Part shown: in pieces, positions 11,334 to 20,463 of the stretch | Layout of the letters: every line of letters begins with the position of its first letter | How positions within the stretch are numbered: the first letter of the stretch is position 1 | Assembly (NCBI GenBank): GCA_963682055.1 | Contig: OY821740.1 | Coordinates: forward strand, 33,624,795 to 33,688,794 | Length of the DNA: 64,000 nt | Origin: Primula veris | Lineage: Eukaryota > Streptophyta > Magnoliopsida > Ericales > Primulaceae | Direction of reading: 5' to 3' | Translations under genes and position numbers: made by a program | The notes under the pieces: model-generated | Seen by the model: the letters and a program-made list of their open reading frames with translations, nothing else | The model's database searches: none | What the model was told of the DNA's origin: nothing

Positions 11334-11717
11334 TTACAAAGAAAATACAAACATCCTACTTTTTTGAACTACCCCCATGTCGGCATCCTTCTGGGCCAAG
11401 AGCTCCTCCAGACGCTCCTTTTTCCTAATCAAACGGGAAATAGCCATCTCAGCCTGTTGCAAGGCATAAGACTGAGACTTGTATTTTTGCTCGGCCTTGA
11501 AACGAGCAGTGCCCTCCTCGTCCCAATATTTTTTAAACCTCCTCACTTCAGTCTGAGCACACTTGAGATCATGTTTCAGCCATGACATCTCAATTTCTTT
11601 TAGCTCAAGAGGAGTTAAATCCTCCTCCCCGAAACCAGGCGGTCGAGGTAGCAAGAAAGTAGGCTCCTCTTCTAGAAGGGCTTTCTTTTTGGAGGCAGAT
11701 CTAGTGATAGGAGCCAT
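11334..11717 (-). CDS. Antisense small coiled-coil ORF, 127 aa
   Basis: An ATG-started minus-strand ORF (ATG at 11715-11717, sequence MAPITRSASKKKALLEE). After a short basic N-terminus and a proline patch it is a continuous charged helix (about residues 35-115), with no membrane segment. A TATA-like box at 11799-11804 lies about 85 bp upstream, with a pyrimidine-rich leader between, so it could be transcribed on its own. The frame might also splice near the end (a GTAGTT follows GACATGGG). Function unknown. It resembles the other antisense ORFs in size and composition but I see no clear sequence identity with them. Confidence 0.5.
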   Translation of the reverse strand: MAPITRSASKKKALLEEEPTFLLPRPPGFGEEDLTPLELKEIEMSWLKHDLKCAQTEVRRFKKYWDEEGTARFKAEQKYKSQSYALQQAEMAISRLIRKKERLEELLAQKDADMGVVQKSRMFVFSL

Positions 11718-11798
11718 CTCAAACAAAAGCAAGTTAGAAGCAGCAAAAATTTAGAAAGAAATGAAGATTGGATAATGAAATACAGACAATAGAGAGCA

Positions 11799-11804
11799 TT
11801 TATA
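11799..11804 (-). promoter_or_regulatory. TATA-like box of 127-aa antisense ORF
   Basis: CTTATAAATGC on the minus strand, about 85 bp before the ATG at 11717. Confidence 0.4.
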
Positions 11805-11953
11805 AGGAATCAAAGGGCACGAAGTACGAGGCGTCACAACGGTTTATAAGACAAAGACACGAGATACGAAAAGATACATCTGATTCTAATACAAAAGAAA
11901 ATACAAGTTCCAAAACAAAAAAATATATACATCAGATAACCAGCCCAATCCAA

Positions 11954-12433
11954 CTAAGGATCAATGGGTGGAAAAACCGAACTGCCAGACCGAGAGAAAG
12001 CAAAACGAGCAGAACAGTTCAACCGAGCTTGGTAGGAATCATTCATGGCGACCAAATTGTCATTCTCCGAGGAGAGTTCGGATTTCTCCTTAGTAAGAGC
12101 CATGACGCGCTCCTCAAGCCGAGCATTCCTAACCATCATGCTAGCTAGGCCTCGAGGGGAGTTATCAAACTCATCCTGAGCATGGTCCCAAATCTCCTCG
12201 GCATCATACCAGGAGTTGGCCAGATGATTTCTCTGCAACAACAAATGATCGAGCTGACGACTCAAGGCCGAAATCTGGGTCCACTTCATCGTCTCTTCAG
12301 GATGAGAGCCGAACAGACTCAAGGCTAAAATGCCATACTCCCTCTCAAGCCTCACCATTCGTCGACGGACCCGGGATACCTCAGTATCCAAGCCCTTCAT
12401 CTGAGCATGATATCTCACTACAGGTTCAGACAT
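11954..12433 (-). CDS. Antisense coiled-coil ORF, 159 aa
   Basis: Starts with ATG at 12431-12433 (MSEPVVRYHAQMKGLDTEV) and ends with TAG at 11954-11956. Residues 10-60 and 100-145 are heptad-like and strongly charged (RVRRRMVRLEREYG; ARLEERVMALTKEKSELSSE), so a two-segment coiled coil is likely. An (AT)n run of about 24 bp lies in its leader, and a TATA-like box is at 12547-12554. Upstream of that box is a triple 29-bp repeat. Function unknown. The ORF is undamaged although gag-pol in the same element is broken. Confidence 0.55.
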   Translation of the reverse strand: MSEPVVRYHAQMKGLDTEVSRVRRRMVRLEREYGILALSLFGSHPEETMKWTQISALSRQLDHLLLQRNHLANSWYDAEEIWDHAQDEFDNSPRGLASMMVRNARLEERVMALTKEKSELSSENDNLVAMNDSYQARLNCSARFAFSRSGSSVFPPIDP

Positions 12434-12454
12434 TCTGGGAAATTGTTAATAGTA

Positions 12455-12485
<31 letters not shown>

Positions 12486-12546
12486 GAGGATGATGGAGAA
12501 GCAAACAATAAGAGTTGATGAGAGATAACTACTAAGAAAATAAGAG

Positions 12547-12554
12547 TACTTATA
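12547..12554 (-). promoter_or_regulatory. TATA-like box of 159-aa antisense ORF
   Basis: CACTATAAGTACTC on the minus strand, about 115 bp before the ATG. The distance is lengthened by an (AT)n run at 12459-12485. Confidence 0.4.
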
Positions 12555-12562
12555 GTGCAATG

Positions 12563-12660
12563 GAAGCATGCATATTTCCTGACAACACTTGGGAACATGC
12601 ATATTTCCTGAAAATACTTGGGAGCATGCATATTTCCTGACAACGCTTGGGAACGTGCAC
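12563..12660 (-). repeat. Three 29-bp tandem repeats upstream of an antisense ORF
   Basis: Units of about 29 bp (ATGCATATTTCCTGACAAC then ACTTGGGAAC) start near 12569, 12598 and 12627; a fourth diverged unit follows. Each carries CATGCATA, the core of the plant RY element. They sit just upstream of the TATA-like box, where enhancer repeats would be expected. Confidence 0.75.
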
Positions 12661-12707
12661 CTATGATTGACAACGTGGGGGATAGGTCTACAGTCCTTTA
12701 ATGCCAC

Positions 12708-13858
12708 AATACGGCAAGAAATAAAGACAAGATATTCAAAGATCTATATTCCAGAAGAAACGACAAACCACAGATGCAAAATAAAAAGAAGTGCAATATA
12801 AAGGGGAAAAGGAAATTTTCATTAATAAAGGTGGGATACATCACTGTTCGTTACATCATAGGACATAAAAAAAAAAAAAAACTATTACATCCGAGGGAAA
12901 AAACTATTACATCCGAGGAAAAGTCTATTACATAAAATCATACACAGAAGATCAACAATGTCGGCAAACCCAGCGAACAGGATACATGAAGGAAGGAGGC
13001 GATGGGAAAGAAGAAGAAGAGAATGAAGAGGAACATAAAAAAGAAGTGAAAAGCAAGAAGAGGAAAAGAAAAATGACAAAAACCCTAGATGTAACACAAA
13101 ACCCTTAGGATCACAGGGTTGATTGTTACATCGTAGTGGTGCAGAAGAAGAGAAAAAGGAAAAAACAAAAAGAAGAGAACAAAGCATTAAACAAAAGAGG
13201 AAGAGGAAGAAATGATGAAAACTGACAAATAAAAAGGAAGTCAAAGAAACAAAACAAAAAGAAGAAAAAGAAAGACCTAGGAAAAGATAGTAAGAAGAAA
13301 ATGGAGGATAGAGAGAAGAGAGACTGAAAGAGTATAGAAAGATTAAGGATGGTTTAGCGTGGGGAATTGCAACCGTTCGTCAAAAGACTCTTGGAAACAG
13401 GGGTAATTAAAAAGGTGCGTCTGTTGAGAAGAATTAAAGTGGGAAAGAGCAACCGTTCGTTATTAAAAGTTGAGTCCCTTAAGAAGAAACGCTTGGATCC
13501 ATGCTAGTATTTTAAAGAGGACGAAATTCGAAAAGTCTCTGCACGTGTCAATCTAGAAGAAGTACAGCAATTAAGATATAAAGGATAAGATTTGTGCACA
13601 GGGCTCAAGAAATCTCAGTGGTCCAGGGGATATTTGTGCACAGGGCTCAAGAAATCTCAGTGGTCCAAGGGATAAGGTCAAACGCTAGACCCAAGAAAAA
13701 TCATTAATGAAGCCACAAGCATGCGCCGTCAAAATTAAATGCATTGGGAAAATAAATCATACAAAAACGAGAAAAAGAAGAGTTTTCATTAATCAAGGGG
13801 AACTTCATTACAAGATACTTCTCGACAAAAAGACATTACATCACAAACAAAAATAGGA
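12708..13858. other. Non-coding part of the antisense block, possible decayed gene unit
   Basis: No convincing ORF. Its minus strand carries ATTAATGAAAA at about 12812-12825, much like the 3' flanks of the neighbouring antisense ORFs, and 13591-13672 holds two near-identical 42-bp direct repeats (TTTGTGCACAGGGCTCAAG followed by AAATCTCAGTGGTCC). A decayed further member of the antisense gene series is possible. Confidence 0.4.
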
Positions 13859-14197
13859 TTATTTTGTAGGAGGACCAGCTTCTTCACCGGACTTCTTCTT
13901 CGACCGAGCATACACTTCCTCAAGGGCTAATTTGTAAGCCCTCTTGGAAGCAATTTGCTTGTCTCTAGAGGCCTCGAGCTCTTTGATCCGAGCACGAGCA
14001 CGAATACTGTCGAGCAAAGACCTCTGGTGCTCCTTCTCCATGGCGTCCAATCGCTCGTCTAGTTCGACGGCCCGACGAGCTTCCACCGACAACCGGGCAA
14101 CCCTCTTCTCGAGATAACGCACTTTCTTAACTTCCTCTTCAAGATGAGCAACATATTCAGGAAGGTTGTCACCATTAGTGTCATGAGGAGAAGCCAT
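13859..14197 (-). CDS. Antisense coiled-coil ORF, 112 aa (paralogue of the next)
   Basis: ATG at 14195-14197 gives MASPHDTNGDNLPEYVAHLE; a longer frame exists upstream but it is hydrophobic leader DNA without support. The protein is almost wholly a charged helix and ends in a lysine-rich tail. It is clearly related to the ORF at 14492-14803: both begin MASP, have GDN then YVA-x-LE-x-EVKK, and share LEAS then KRAYKLA near the C-terminus. A TATA box lies 50 bp upstream. Function unknown; the pair looks like a tandem duplication inside the retrotransposon. Confidence 0.6.
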   Translation of the reverse strand: MASPHDTNGDNLPEYVAHLEEEVKKVRYLEKRVARLSVEARRAVELDERLDAMEKEHQRSLLDSIRARARIKELEASRDKQIASKRAYKLALEEVYARSKKKSGEEAGPPTK

Positions 14198-14246
14198 TTG
14201 TTCGTTAATAAGGAATGAATTACACAAAGAAGACAGTGCAGCCCCC

Positions 14247-14254
14247 TTTTTATA
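14247..14254 (-). promoter_or_regulatory. TATA box of 112-aa antisense ORF
   Basis: CCTATAAAAAGGGGG on the minus strand, about 50 bp before the ATG at 14197. Confidence 0.5.
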
Positions 14255-14491
14255 GGGAAAAATGAGGGACATATTAATGATCATCTCAAAGAAAGAACAA
14301 CCCTCATGAACTTCCCAAGGGCATTCAAGGCTAATTAATAACAATTTCCAAGGTCCAATTGAGTCATCCAATGAGGTATTAAGGAAACAAACAGACAGGA
14401 ATAAAAGTAGGAAATATTTTATTAATATTTTCAATAATTCGGTTACAACTTGGAAATGATGCCTAATTACAAAGAAATCACAAGAGACTAA

Positions 14492-14803
14492 TTATTCCGA
14501 GGAAGAGCTTGCTTCAGCGCCCTCCGATCCCGGCTTGGACCGATCATGCAGCTCCTTGAAAGCGAGCTTATAGGCCCTCTTTGCTGCCTTTTCCTTAGCC
14601 AGGGAAGCCTCGAGCCTCTTTATACGTTCAAAGGCCCAATCCAGGTCGGCCATCGTCAAGTGATGAGCCGCGTCCATATCAGACAACCTTTTGGTCACGT
14701 CCGCCAGCTTCCTTTTCGTAACGCGAGCCTTCTTAACTTCATTCTCCAAGTAAGCGACATAATCCGAAGAATTATCTCCAGAAGAACTATTGGGAGAAGC
14801 CAT
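14492..14803 (-). CDS. Antisense coiled-coil ORF, 103 aa (paralogue of the previous)
   Basis: ATG at 14801-14803 gives MASPNSSSGDNSSDYVAYLE. The body is one charged helix (about residues 18-88), followed by an acidic, serine-rich tail. It shares its start, an EVKK block and a KRAYKLAF block with the 112-aa ORF to its left, so the two are tandem paralogues. A TATA box (ACTATAAAGAGG) is at 14855-14860. It is the antisense ORF nearest to the 3' LTR. There is no enzyme motif, signal peptide or membrane segment. A structural or nucleic-acid-binding role is possible but not shown. Confidence 0.6.
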   Translation of the reverse strand: MASPNSSSGDNSSDYVAYLENEVKKARVTKRKLADVTKRLSDMDAAHHLTMADLDWAFERIKRLEASLAKEKAAKRAYKLAFKELHDRSKPGSEGAEASSSSE

Positions 14804-14854
14804 TAAATCACAAGATGGTGATGGGATAAGTAATTGTGGGAACGGTATTCCCTC

Positions 14855-14860
14855 TTTATA
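14855..14860 (-). promoter_or_regulatory. TATA box of 103-aa antisense ORF
   Basis: ACTATAAAGAGGG on the minus strand, about 52 bp before the ATG at 14803. Confidence 0.5.
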
Positions 14861-15098
14861 GTAAATGGATCTTTGGAAAGGTCAAGGGTTTCCTCGAAGA
14901 AAGAGATCGAGGGTCATATCAAAATTAAATCACCAGTTTGCGAGTTACCAAGACATTAAATGGATCCCAAAGAGCAGTTGTAATTAGGGGCATTTGTTGA
15001 ATGAAACATAGGAAACAGCCCAACCGAAGTAATCTCTTCGACAGACCAATCATGACTCCCTCGACGTGGAAACCACACCGAGGAAGTCAGGGAGCAGT

Positions 15099-15672
15099 TG
15101 ATAGAACATAAAAGTTTGACCCGAATATTCTATTCGGGTAATAATCAACCCCCTTTTTAAACGGGTATCCAATGCTTAATTGGGTCATCTCATGCCTTTC
15201 ATAAGAGAATAAAGATAGATATTACCAAAAGCCCAAGCCCACTTAACTAGGGACCCATATCTGAGAAACCTCCTGAGATTGGGACATTTGTCAACATCCT
15301 AAAAGGCGTAGTGGCCTATAAATAGCCAACTACCCCCATAGAAAAAGGACCAGAAAATCTATCCAAAAATTATAGAGAGAAGTTGAGAAAAGAGATAAAT
15401 TAGTTAAAGCTTATCACGCCAAGAAATAAACCGAACAGAGATAAAGCCGAGTACCGAATAAAAGGGGAGAAAGACCAAGAAGAGAGATTAAGTAGTCAAA
15501 TCGAGCACAATTGTAATACAGAGATACTGATCCGAGCAAGTGTAATAGTCCGAATAAGGATAATAATCCGAGCAATAATAAATATCAAGAAGTGTCCATA
15601 ATTTATAGTTGATTTACCATTATATTATTGTTGAAAAGTCTAACGTGACCGACCAAAATTATGGCTTTATCA
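15099..15672 (+). mobile_element. 3' LTR of the Tat element, 574 bp
   Basis: Begins TGATAGAACAT and ends GGCTTTATCA, giving the terminal inverted repeat TGATA/TATCA. The bases just before it (GAGGAAGTCAGGGAGCAG) are purine-rich and may be the polypurine tract. A promoter-like CCTATAAATAGCC is at 15313-15326. The ends were set by comparison with the inverted solo copy at 16145-16716. Confidence 0.9.
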
Positions 15673-15740
15673 AATGGATCTCTACAGTTCATAACTAAGT
15701 GAACTCTTTGATACCTGTTTTCACTAACAGAACTTGTAGG

Positions 15741-15925
15741 CATGGGGAAGCTAAGTGGGGACGATCGGGTGCCACGGCACCCCCCATAATTTTAGAAATC
15801 CCAAGTGACGCAATTTTTTTTTAGTACAATTTCTTTTTAGGTGTAGATTTGGCACCCCCATAAAAATATGTTACTTGTACATATATTTTGGCACCCCCCA
15901 TTTACACATCCTGACTTCGCCCCTG
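15741..15925. mobile_element. hAT-type MITE, 185 bp
   Basis: Ends CATGGGGAAG and CTTCGCCCCTG (reverse complement CAGGGGCGAAG) fit hAT termini. The flanks CTTGTAGG (15733-15740) and CCTGTAGG (15926-15933) make an 8-bp duplication with one mismatch. Confidence 0.7.
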
Positions 15926-16144
15926 CCTGTAGGAAGCTAAGTATTTGCTGTCTGTAGAAAACAAAACAATATATACTGAAAAAGTTGCATATAGCTTGGA
16001 TAAAGGACTAGACAGCTAGAGGTCCAAATGTCATGGTAAAGATCCTTAAGGTTCAAAAAGAGAGTATCTAGAAGATATCAATCCGAAGTGGTGTACAATT
16101 CTTAACTCGATGAACTCTTTGGTACCTGTTTTTAACAATCAAAT

Positions 16145-16716
16145 TGATAAAGCCATAACTTTGGTCAGTCGCGTTAGGCTTTTCAACAATGATATAATAG
16201 TAAATCAACTGTGAATAATGGACACTTCCTGATCTTTATTATTGCTCGGATTATTATCCTTATTCGGACTATTACACTTGCTCGGATTAGTATTTCGGTT
16301 TTACAATTGTGCTCGATATGACTATTTGATCTCTCGTCTTGATCTTTCTCCCCTTTTATTCGGTGCTCGGCTTTGTCTGTTCTCGGTTTATTTCTTGAAG
16401 TGGTGTGCGTTGATTAGTTTCTCTCTTTTCTCAACTTCTCTCTATATTTTTTGGATAGTTTTTCTGATCCATTTCTAGGAGGGGTAGTTGGCTATTTATA
16501 GGCAACTATGCCTTCTAGGATGTTGACAAATGTCTCCATCTCATGGGGTTTTTCAGACATGGGTCCCCAGTTGAGTGGGCTTGGGCTTTTGGTAGTAACG
16601 CCTTGTTATCCCATAAAAAGCAGGTGATGACCCAGTTAAGCGTTGGATACCCATTTATAAAGTGGGTTGACTATCACCCGAATAGAATATTCGGGTCTAA
16701 TTTTCATGTTCTATCA
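16145..16716 (-). mobile_element. Solo LTR of the same Tat family, 572 bp
   Basis: The reverse complement matches the 3' LTR at 15099-15672 along its whole length, with the same ends TGATAGAACATG and GGCTTTATCA. It is flanked by a perfect 5-bp duplication, CAAAT at 16140-16144 and 16717-16721, so it is a true solo LTR left by LTR-LTR recombination. Its TATA box is TATAAATA on the minus strand at 16493-16500. Confidence 0.95.
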
Positions 16717-17105
16717 CAAATAGGTTTTAAACCAGATAGTTGTAGTCTGCAAAAAACAACAGCACGTACTGGAAGAGTTAAATATAATACTCCCTATGAC
16801 AATCGGCTTCCTAAGTTAGGGGTCATAATGTCTTTATCAAAATCATTTGACCCTTGATGATAGCATCTCGAATATATTTGGCCAAAATGTAAAAGGTTCA
16901 TAACTCAGTGAACTGTTTTAACCTGTTTTACGACAAAATGATTTGCAAACCCCAAGTATTCGGATAGACTGCAAGCAACATGTACTGAAAGAGTTAAAAC
17001 ATATGGTATAAGGGATGAGCTTCAATATCTCGTGGTCCAAGTGTTATAGTTAAAATCCTTAAGGATCGAATGACAATATCTGGAAGGTATCGGATTAAAC
17101 GGTAT

Positions 17106-18177
17106 AGAGTACTCTTATCAGAAATGCCAATTAAGAATGCCTCTTCAAAATGGAAATTAACAAAATAATGCATCAATTTGCTCATCTTAAAGCCGCCATT
17201 TGCAATTAAAAAAAAGATCCAATCAACCTTGTAATTATCTAAATTAGTGCCACATTCACTATATATACAGAATCAAATACTACAACAAATCGAAATTCTA
17301 CATGGCTCAACGGAAACCGTTTCATATTATCAAAACCAAAAAAGAAACTGGTTTCTTTGACATTTGTTAATATTCAGAACAGAGCTTATAACTTTTAAGT
17401 TAAAAAAACAAGCAATATTGTTAAGTGATTCATCCATGTTTCTATAAATAAAATATCATATTATCTACACAAGTTTATACTGGAAAAACATAAACAAATT
17501 AATAAATACCAAGACAATTAATAATTGGAAATACAAATTAGTTCTTTTTATAGGTAAAAGGGGATAAACACTACTAGTGTCAATAGTTTCATGAAATATT
17601 CAAATGGGTCCCTTGTACTTATTTTGCAACAGCAATGGTCCCAAGTTTTAATTATTGATAAAATTCCCAGTTGATGGCTTAGAGTCTGAGACTCTGAGTA
17701 AGAAAAGTCACCCAACTAATTAACCCTGTATGTGTCCTTTAACATCACTTTTTAATTTAATTTTACCTTGCTTAAGAAATTGATAATTAAATAAGAAGAG
17801 AAAAAAAAAAGAATAATAGAATATAACACAAAAACACACAAACAAACTGGGAATAAACGGCTCAAACACCAAAATCAAAATTAAAAAGGCAAATAAATTC
17901 CACTATATATAAATATAAATATAGATATATAGAGTATGTACCTTTGAAAAATAGACGAGTAACGGAACATAATAACAAAACCAAAAAAATAAGGAAAAAA
18001 CCTAGAGTATGTACCTAGTAATAAATAATAATAATAAAAATAATAATAATAAGCAAATAGAAGGGAAAACATAAAATCATTGCTAGGAGTACTAAAATCC
18101 CAAAGCAACCCCCCAACAAACTGCGAATAAAACTACTAAAACACCTAAATCAAAAATAAAAGTCAAATAAAAAGCAC

Positions 18178-18216
<39 letters not shown>

Positions 18217-18560
18217 GTCTTAATAAAAATAAAATAAAATAAAATGGAAAGAATATAATCACTGCTAGCTACTAGTATTTACTAAACTCCAAAACCAAAA
18301 CCCCCAACTTAATGCCGAAAAAATAAATTAATAACATCACTTTTTAAATTTAATCTTGCCTTGCTTACGCAAATCGATAGTTATTTAATTAAATAAGAAG
18401 AGGGGGAAAAAAGAAAATACATAGAAAATAAAAATCTAGAAAATCTGAACTTAATAACACAAACAAACTGAAAACAAACTATTAATTTTATTTTTTTTAA
18501 AACACGAAAATAAAAAATAAAAAGGCAAATAAAGCACCACTAGACAATGGCAGCGTCTTT
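17106..18560. other. AT-rich spacer with diverged direct repeats and (AT)n
   Basis: No gene. A segment at about 17740-18130 (ACCTTGCTTAAG, AATAAGAAGAG, then GGCAAATAAA-TCCACTA) recurs diverged at 18343-18540. An (AT)n microsatellite occupies about 18179-18214. Confidence 0.6.
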
Positions 18561-18565
18561 GGTGG

Positions 18566-19165
18566 AGTTTTCTTAATACACCACTAGCTTGGTTGTTCGG
18601 ATATCAAATTCGTAATTATGAAAACAGACTCGTACTTGGGAAGTACGAGGCTTACTTTTTCGAATTTGTTGATTTTTTAAAAATTTGTATGTCATTTATT
18701 TTAAAGGGTCACGGTTCACAAAATAAGCACTACCTTTTTGGGTATATTTTGAATAATTAATACATAAATATTGTATATTAGATTCCTGCAAAATAAAATT
18801 TTACTGTAAATACTAGTAACGTCATAATAAAAGTCATGTTTTCTTTAATGTTGACTTAGTAGCTATTTCTGGTTATAATTTGTTCCGTATGATACTTAAT
18901 CAAAAAAAAATTCATAAAAAAATTCAATTTTTTTGTCCAGACCATTGGAGAATACTGACATACTCTAGGGCCAATTTACAAAAATATAAATACTTTTTTT
19001 TAGATAAAGAATAAAAAAATTGAAAAAAGTCAATGAATTTGAAAAAGTCATACTTGGGAAGTAGAGTATGTTTTTATAATTACGATTGTGATTTAAGAGT
19101 ATGTTTTTATAATTACGATTGTGATTTATGAATAACGAAGATAGACTGTATTAAGAAAAACTCGA
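18566..19165. mobile_element. Long-TIR DNA element, about 600 bp
   Basis: The left end (GAGTTTTCTTAATACA, then TCGTAATTATGAAAACA and CTTGGGAAGTACGA) recurs in inverted form at the right end, giving arms of roughly 80 bp. The right arm has a 33-bp internal duplication (TATGTTTTTATAATTACG). No coding capacity. No clear target duplication was found, so the boundaries are approximate. Confidence 0.55.
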
Positions 19166-19200
19166 CTGTATCAAAACGGTATCCTAGATAATACTACTAC

Positions 19201-19579
19201 CTTTGAAGACCTCTTCCATGGTCATGGAAGCAGCAAGGACACGTGTCTCTCCCTCAATAATCCCCTGAACAAGCTCCTTCACATGATTCGACAGCTTATC
19301 ATGCGGCGAAATCAGCTTTGCGTATCTCATCAAAGCTCCTCCTTCTCCCTCTACCTCCTCGTCTATACGCGGGCCGATAGTGAACACAGCTGGGAGGACA
19401 AAGGGTAGCTTCTCAGCGCTCATGGCCTGAACCTCGAACGTATAGTTGACAGGCGACACGTCAAAGACTTTGCATGACTGTCCCGGCCACACCCACGCCT
19501 TTTTTGCGATACGTATGTCCGTTATTCCCATTCCGGTTATTACTAGATACTCCGACGCCTTTGCTACCTTGTATCCCAT
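19201..19579 (-). CDS. Flotillin-like protein, first exon only
   Basis: The exon starts at ATG 19577-19579 and encodes 126 codons plus one base, ending at a 5' splice site AAAG/GTAGTA (intron from 19200). The sequence [16 protein letters not shown], then [37 protein letters not shown] and [20 protein letters not shown] is that of the N-terminal SPFH (band 7) domain of plant flotillins. These are membrane-raft scaffold proteins of about 470 aa involved in endocytosis and, in legumes, symbiotic infection. The exon is undamaged. I see no second exon (about 345 aa) anywhere to the left in this window, so the gene is either truncated or split by an intron of more than 19 kb that includes the Tat element. 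A long GA/CT microsatellite lies in its leader. Confidence 0.85.
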
Positions 19580-19619
19580 TTTTAATTCCCCTTTTTTTCT
19601 ATTTATTTATGTATCTATA

Positions 19620-19642
19620 TATGTATGTATATATATATATAT

Positions 19643-19682
<40 letters not shown>
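19620..19682. repeat. (TA)n and (GA)n microsatellite in the flotillin leader
   Basis: ATGTATATATATATATATG followed by about 19 GA units. On the minus strand this is a CT-run about 65-100 bp upstream of the flotillin-like ATG. Confidence 0.9.
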
Positions 19683-19686
<4 letters not shown>

Positions 19687-20246
19687 TGGACTAGTAGTGG
19701 TAGCTAGAATTGGTTACCGGCGTGTATTGATATGCACAGAGAAAAAAGGTGGTACGGTGTACTACAATGAAATTTTTAGGGGAGGTATCTATAGTTTGGA
19801 TTTAAATAATTTCATATCCAATACTACAAATGTATTTCTTACTATAATTTAGCAGCTTCTATTACGAAATATCTAATTTATTCTCTTCAATCGCCAAAAT
19901 CATTTAATTTAGTACTCTCTTTTTTATAGTGGTAATGACTTTATCATCACCCTGTACAATACACTTTTCCAATTTGGTGTCTTAAACTATCAAAATGACT
20001 ATTTTTTGTTAAGTAATTGAAGAATAAGTCAATCAATTCAGTGATTTTGGTAGTAAAGGGTATTAAATTGGATTTTTTGTATTAAAAAATAGTAATTTAA
20101 AAAAATGCATTTCACAAGATAAACTTTATAAACAAATCTTTTTCATAGTTTGAACTGATGTTTTTTTTTGTCCGTTGAGTTTGTTTAAACTTTAATGGTG
20201 GTGTAATGATTTTTTTAAAAAAAAAATATAAGACATAGTCACATAT
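19683..20246. other. AT-rich spacer, nothing recognised
   Basis: No ORF with gene-like content. It would contain the promoter of the flotillin-like exon. Confidence 0.5.
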
Positions 20247-20249
20247 TTA

Positions 20250-20460
20250 GGATCCGTTTAGAAACATATTTTTTTAGTTGATTTTTGGATTTTGAATTTT
20301 AAAAATATGTGAGTGTTTGAACAGTCATATTTTTTAACTTCTGAAAATCAGATTTTTAGGCTAAAAAATCCATATTTTTAAAATCCATGTTTTCAGTGGA
20401 TTTTAAAAATAGATTTTTAAAATCTGATTTGGACCAAAAAATCTATTACCAAATGGATCC
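20250..20460. mobile_element. Tourist-like MITE (PIF/Harbinger), 211 bp
   Basis: Ends GGATCCGTTT and AAATGGATCC are inverted repeats. A 3-bp duplication TTA flanks them (20247-20249 and 20461-20463). Size, termini and TTA target fit Tourist elements. The interior is palindromic and non-coding. Confidence 0.85.
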
Positions 20461-20463
20461 TTA

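Larger units (their letters stand above)
1..15672 (+). mobile_element. Ty3/gypsy retrotransposon, Tat lineage, 5' end outside window
   Basis: From left to right the element shows gag, protease, reverse transcriptase, RNase H, a second (archaeal-type) RNase H, integrase, a 3' UTR minisatellite, a block of minus-strand ORFs, a purine-rich tract and a 3' LTR. A second RNase H before integrase and extra antisense ORFs between pol and the 3' LTR are known hallmarks of the Tat clade (Retand, Ogre, Grande and relatives). The 5' LTR and the start of gag lie left of the window, so the full element is longer than 15.7 kb. The bases before the LTR (GCAGT) differ from those after it (AATGG), as expected for a 3' LTR of a full element rather than a solo LTR. 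Gag-pol carries two stops and two frameshifts, so this copy cannot make its own polyprotein. Confidence 0.9.
15684..17105 (+). repeat. Three diverged direct repeats split by insertions
   Basis: The motif TTCATAACT-AGTGAACT followed by ACCTGTTTT recurs at about 15688, 16098 and 16891. A second shared block (GGTCCAA then ATCCTTAAGG) recurs near 16022 and 17036, and a third (TACTGAAAAAGTT-like) at 15976, 16768 and 16984. The first copy holds a hAT-type MITE and the second holds the solo LTR. The parent repeat is unknown. Confidence 0.65.

Noticed and set aside
12885..13244. 119-codon minus-strand ORF rich in F, L and S
   Set aside because: It is the complement of a GA-rich low-complexity stretch; no motif, no TATA box, and a start in repeated DNA.
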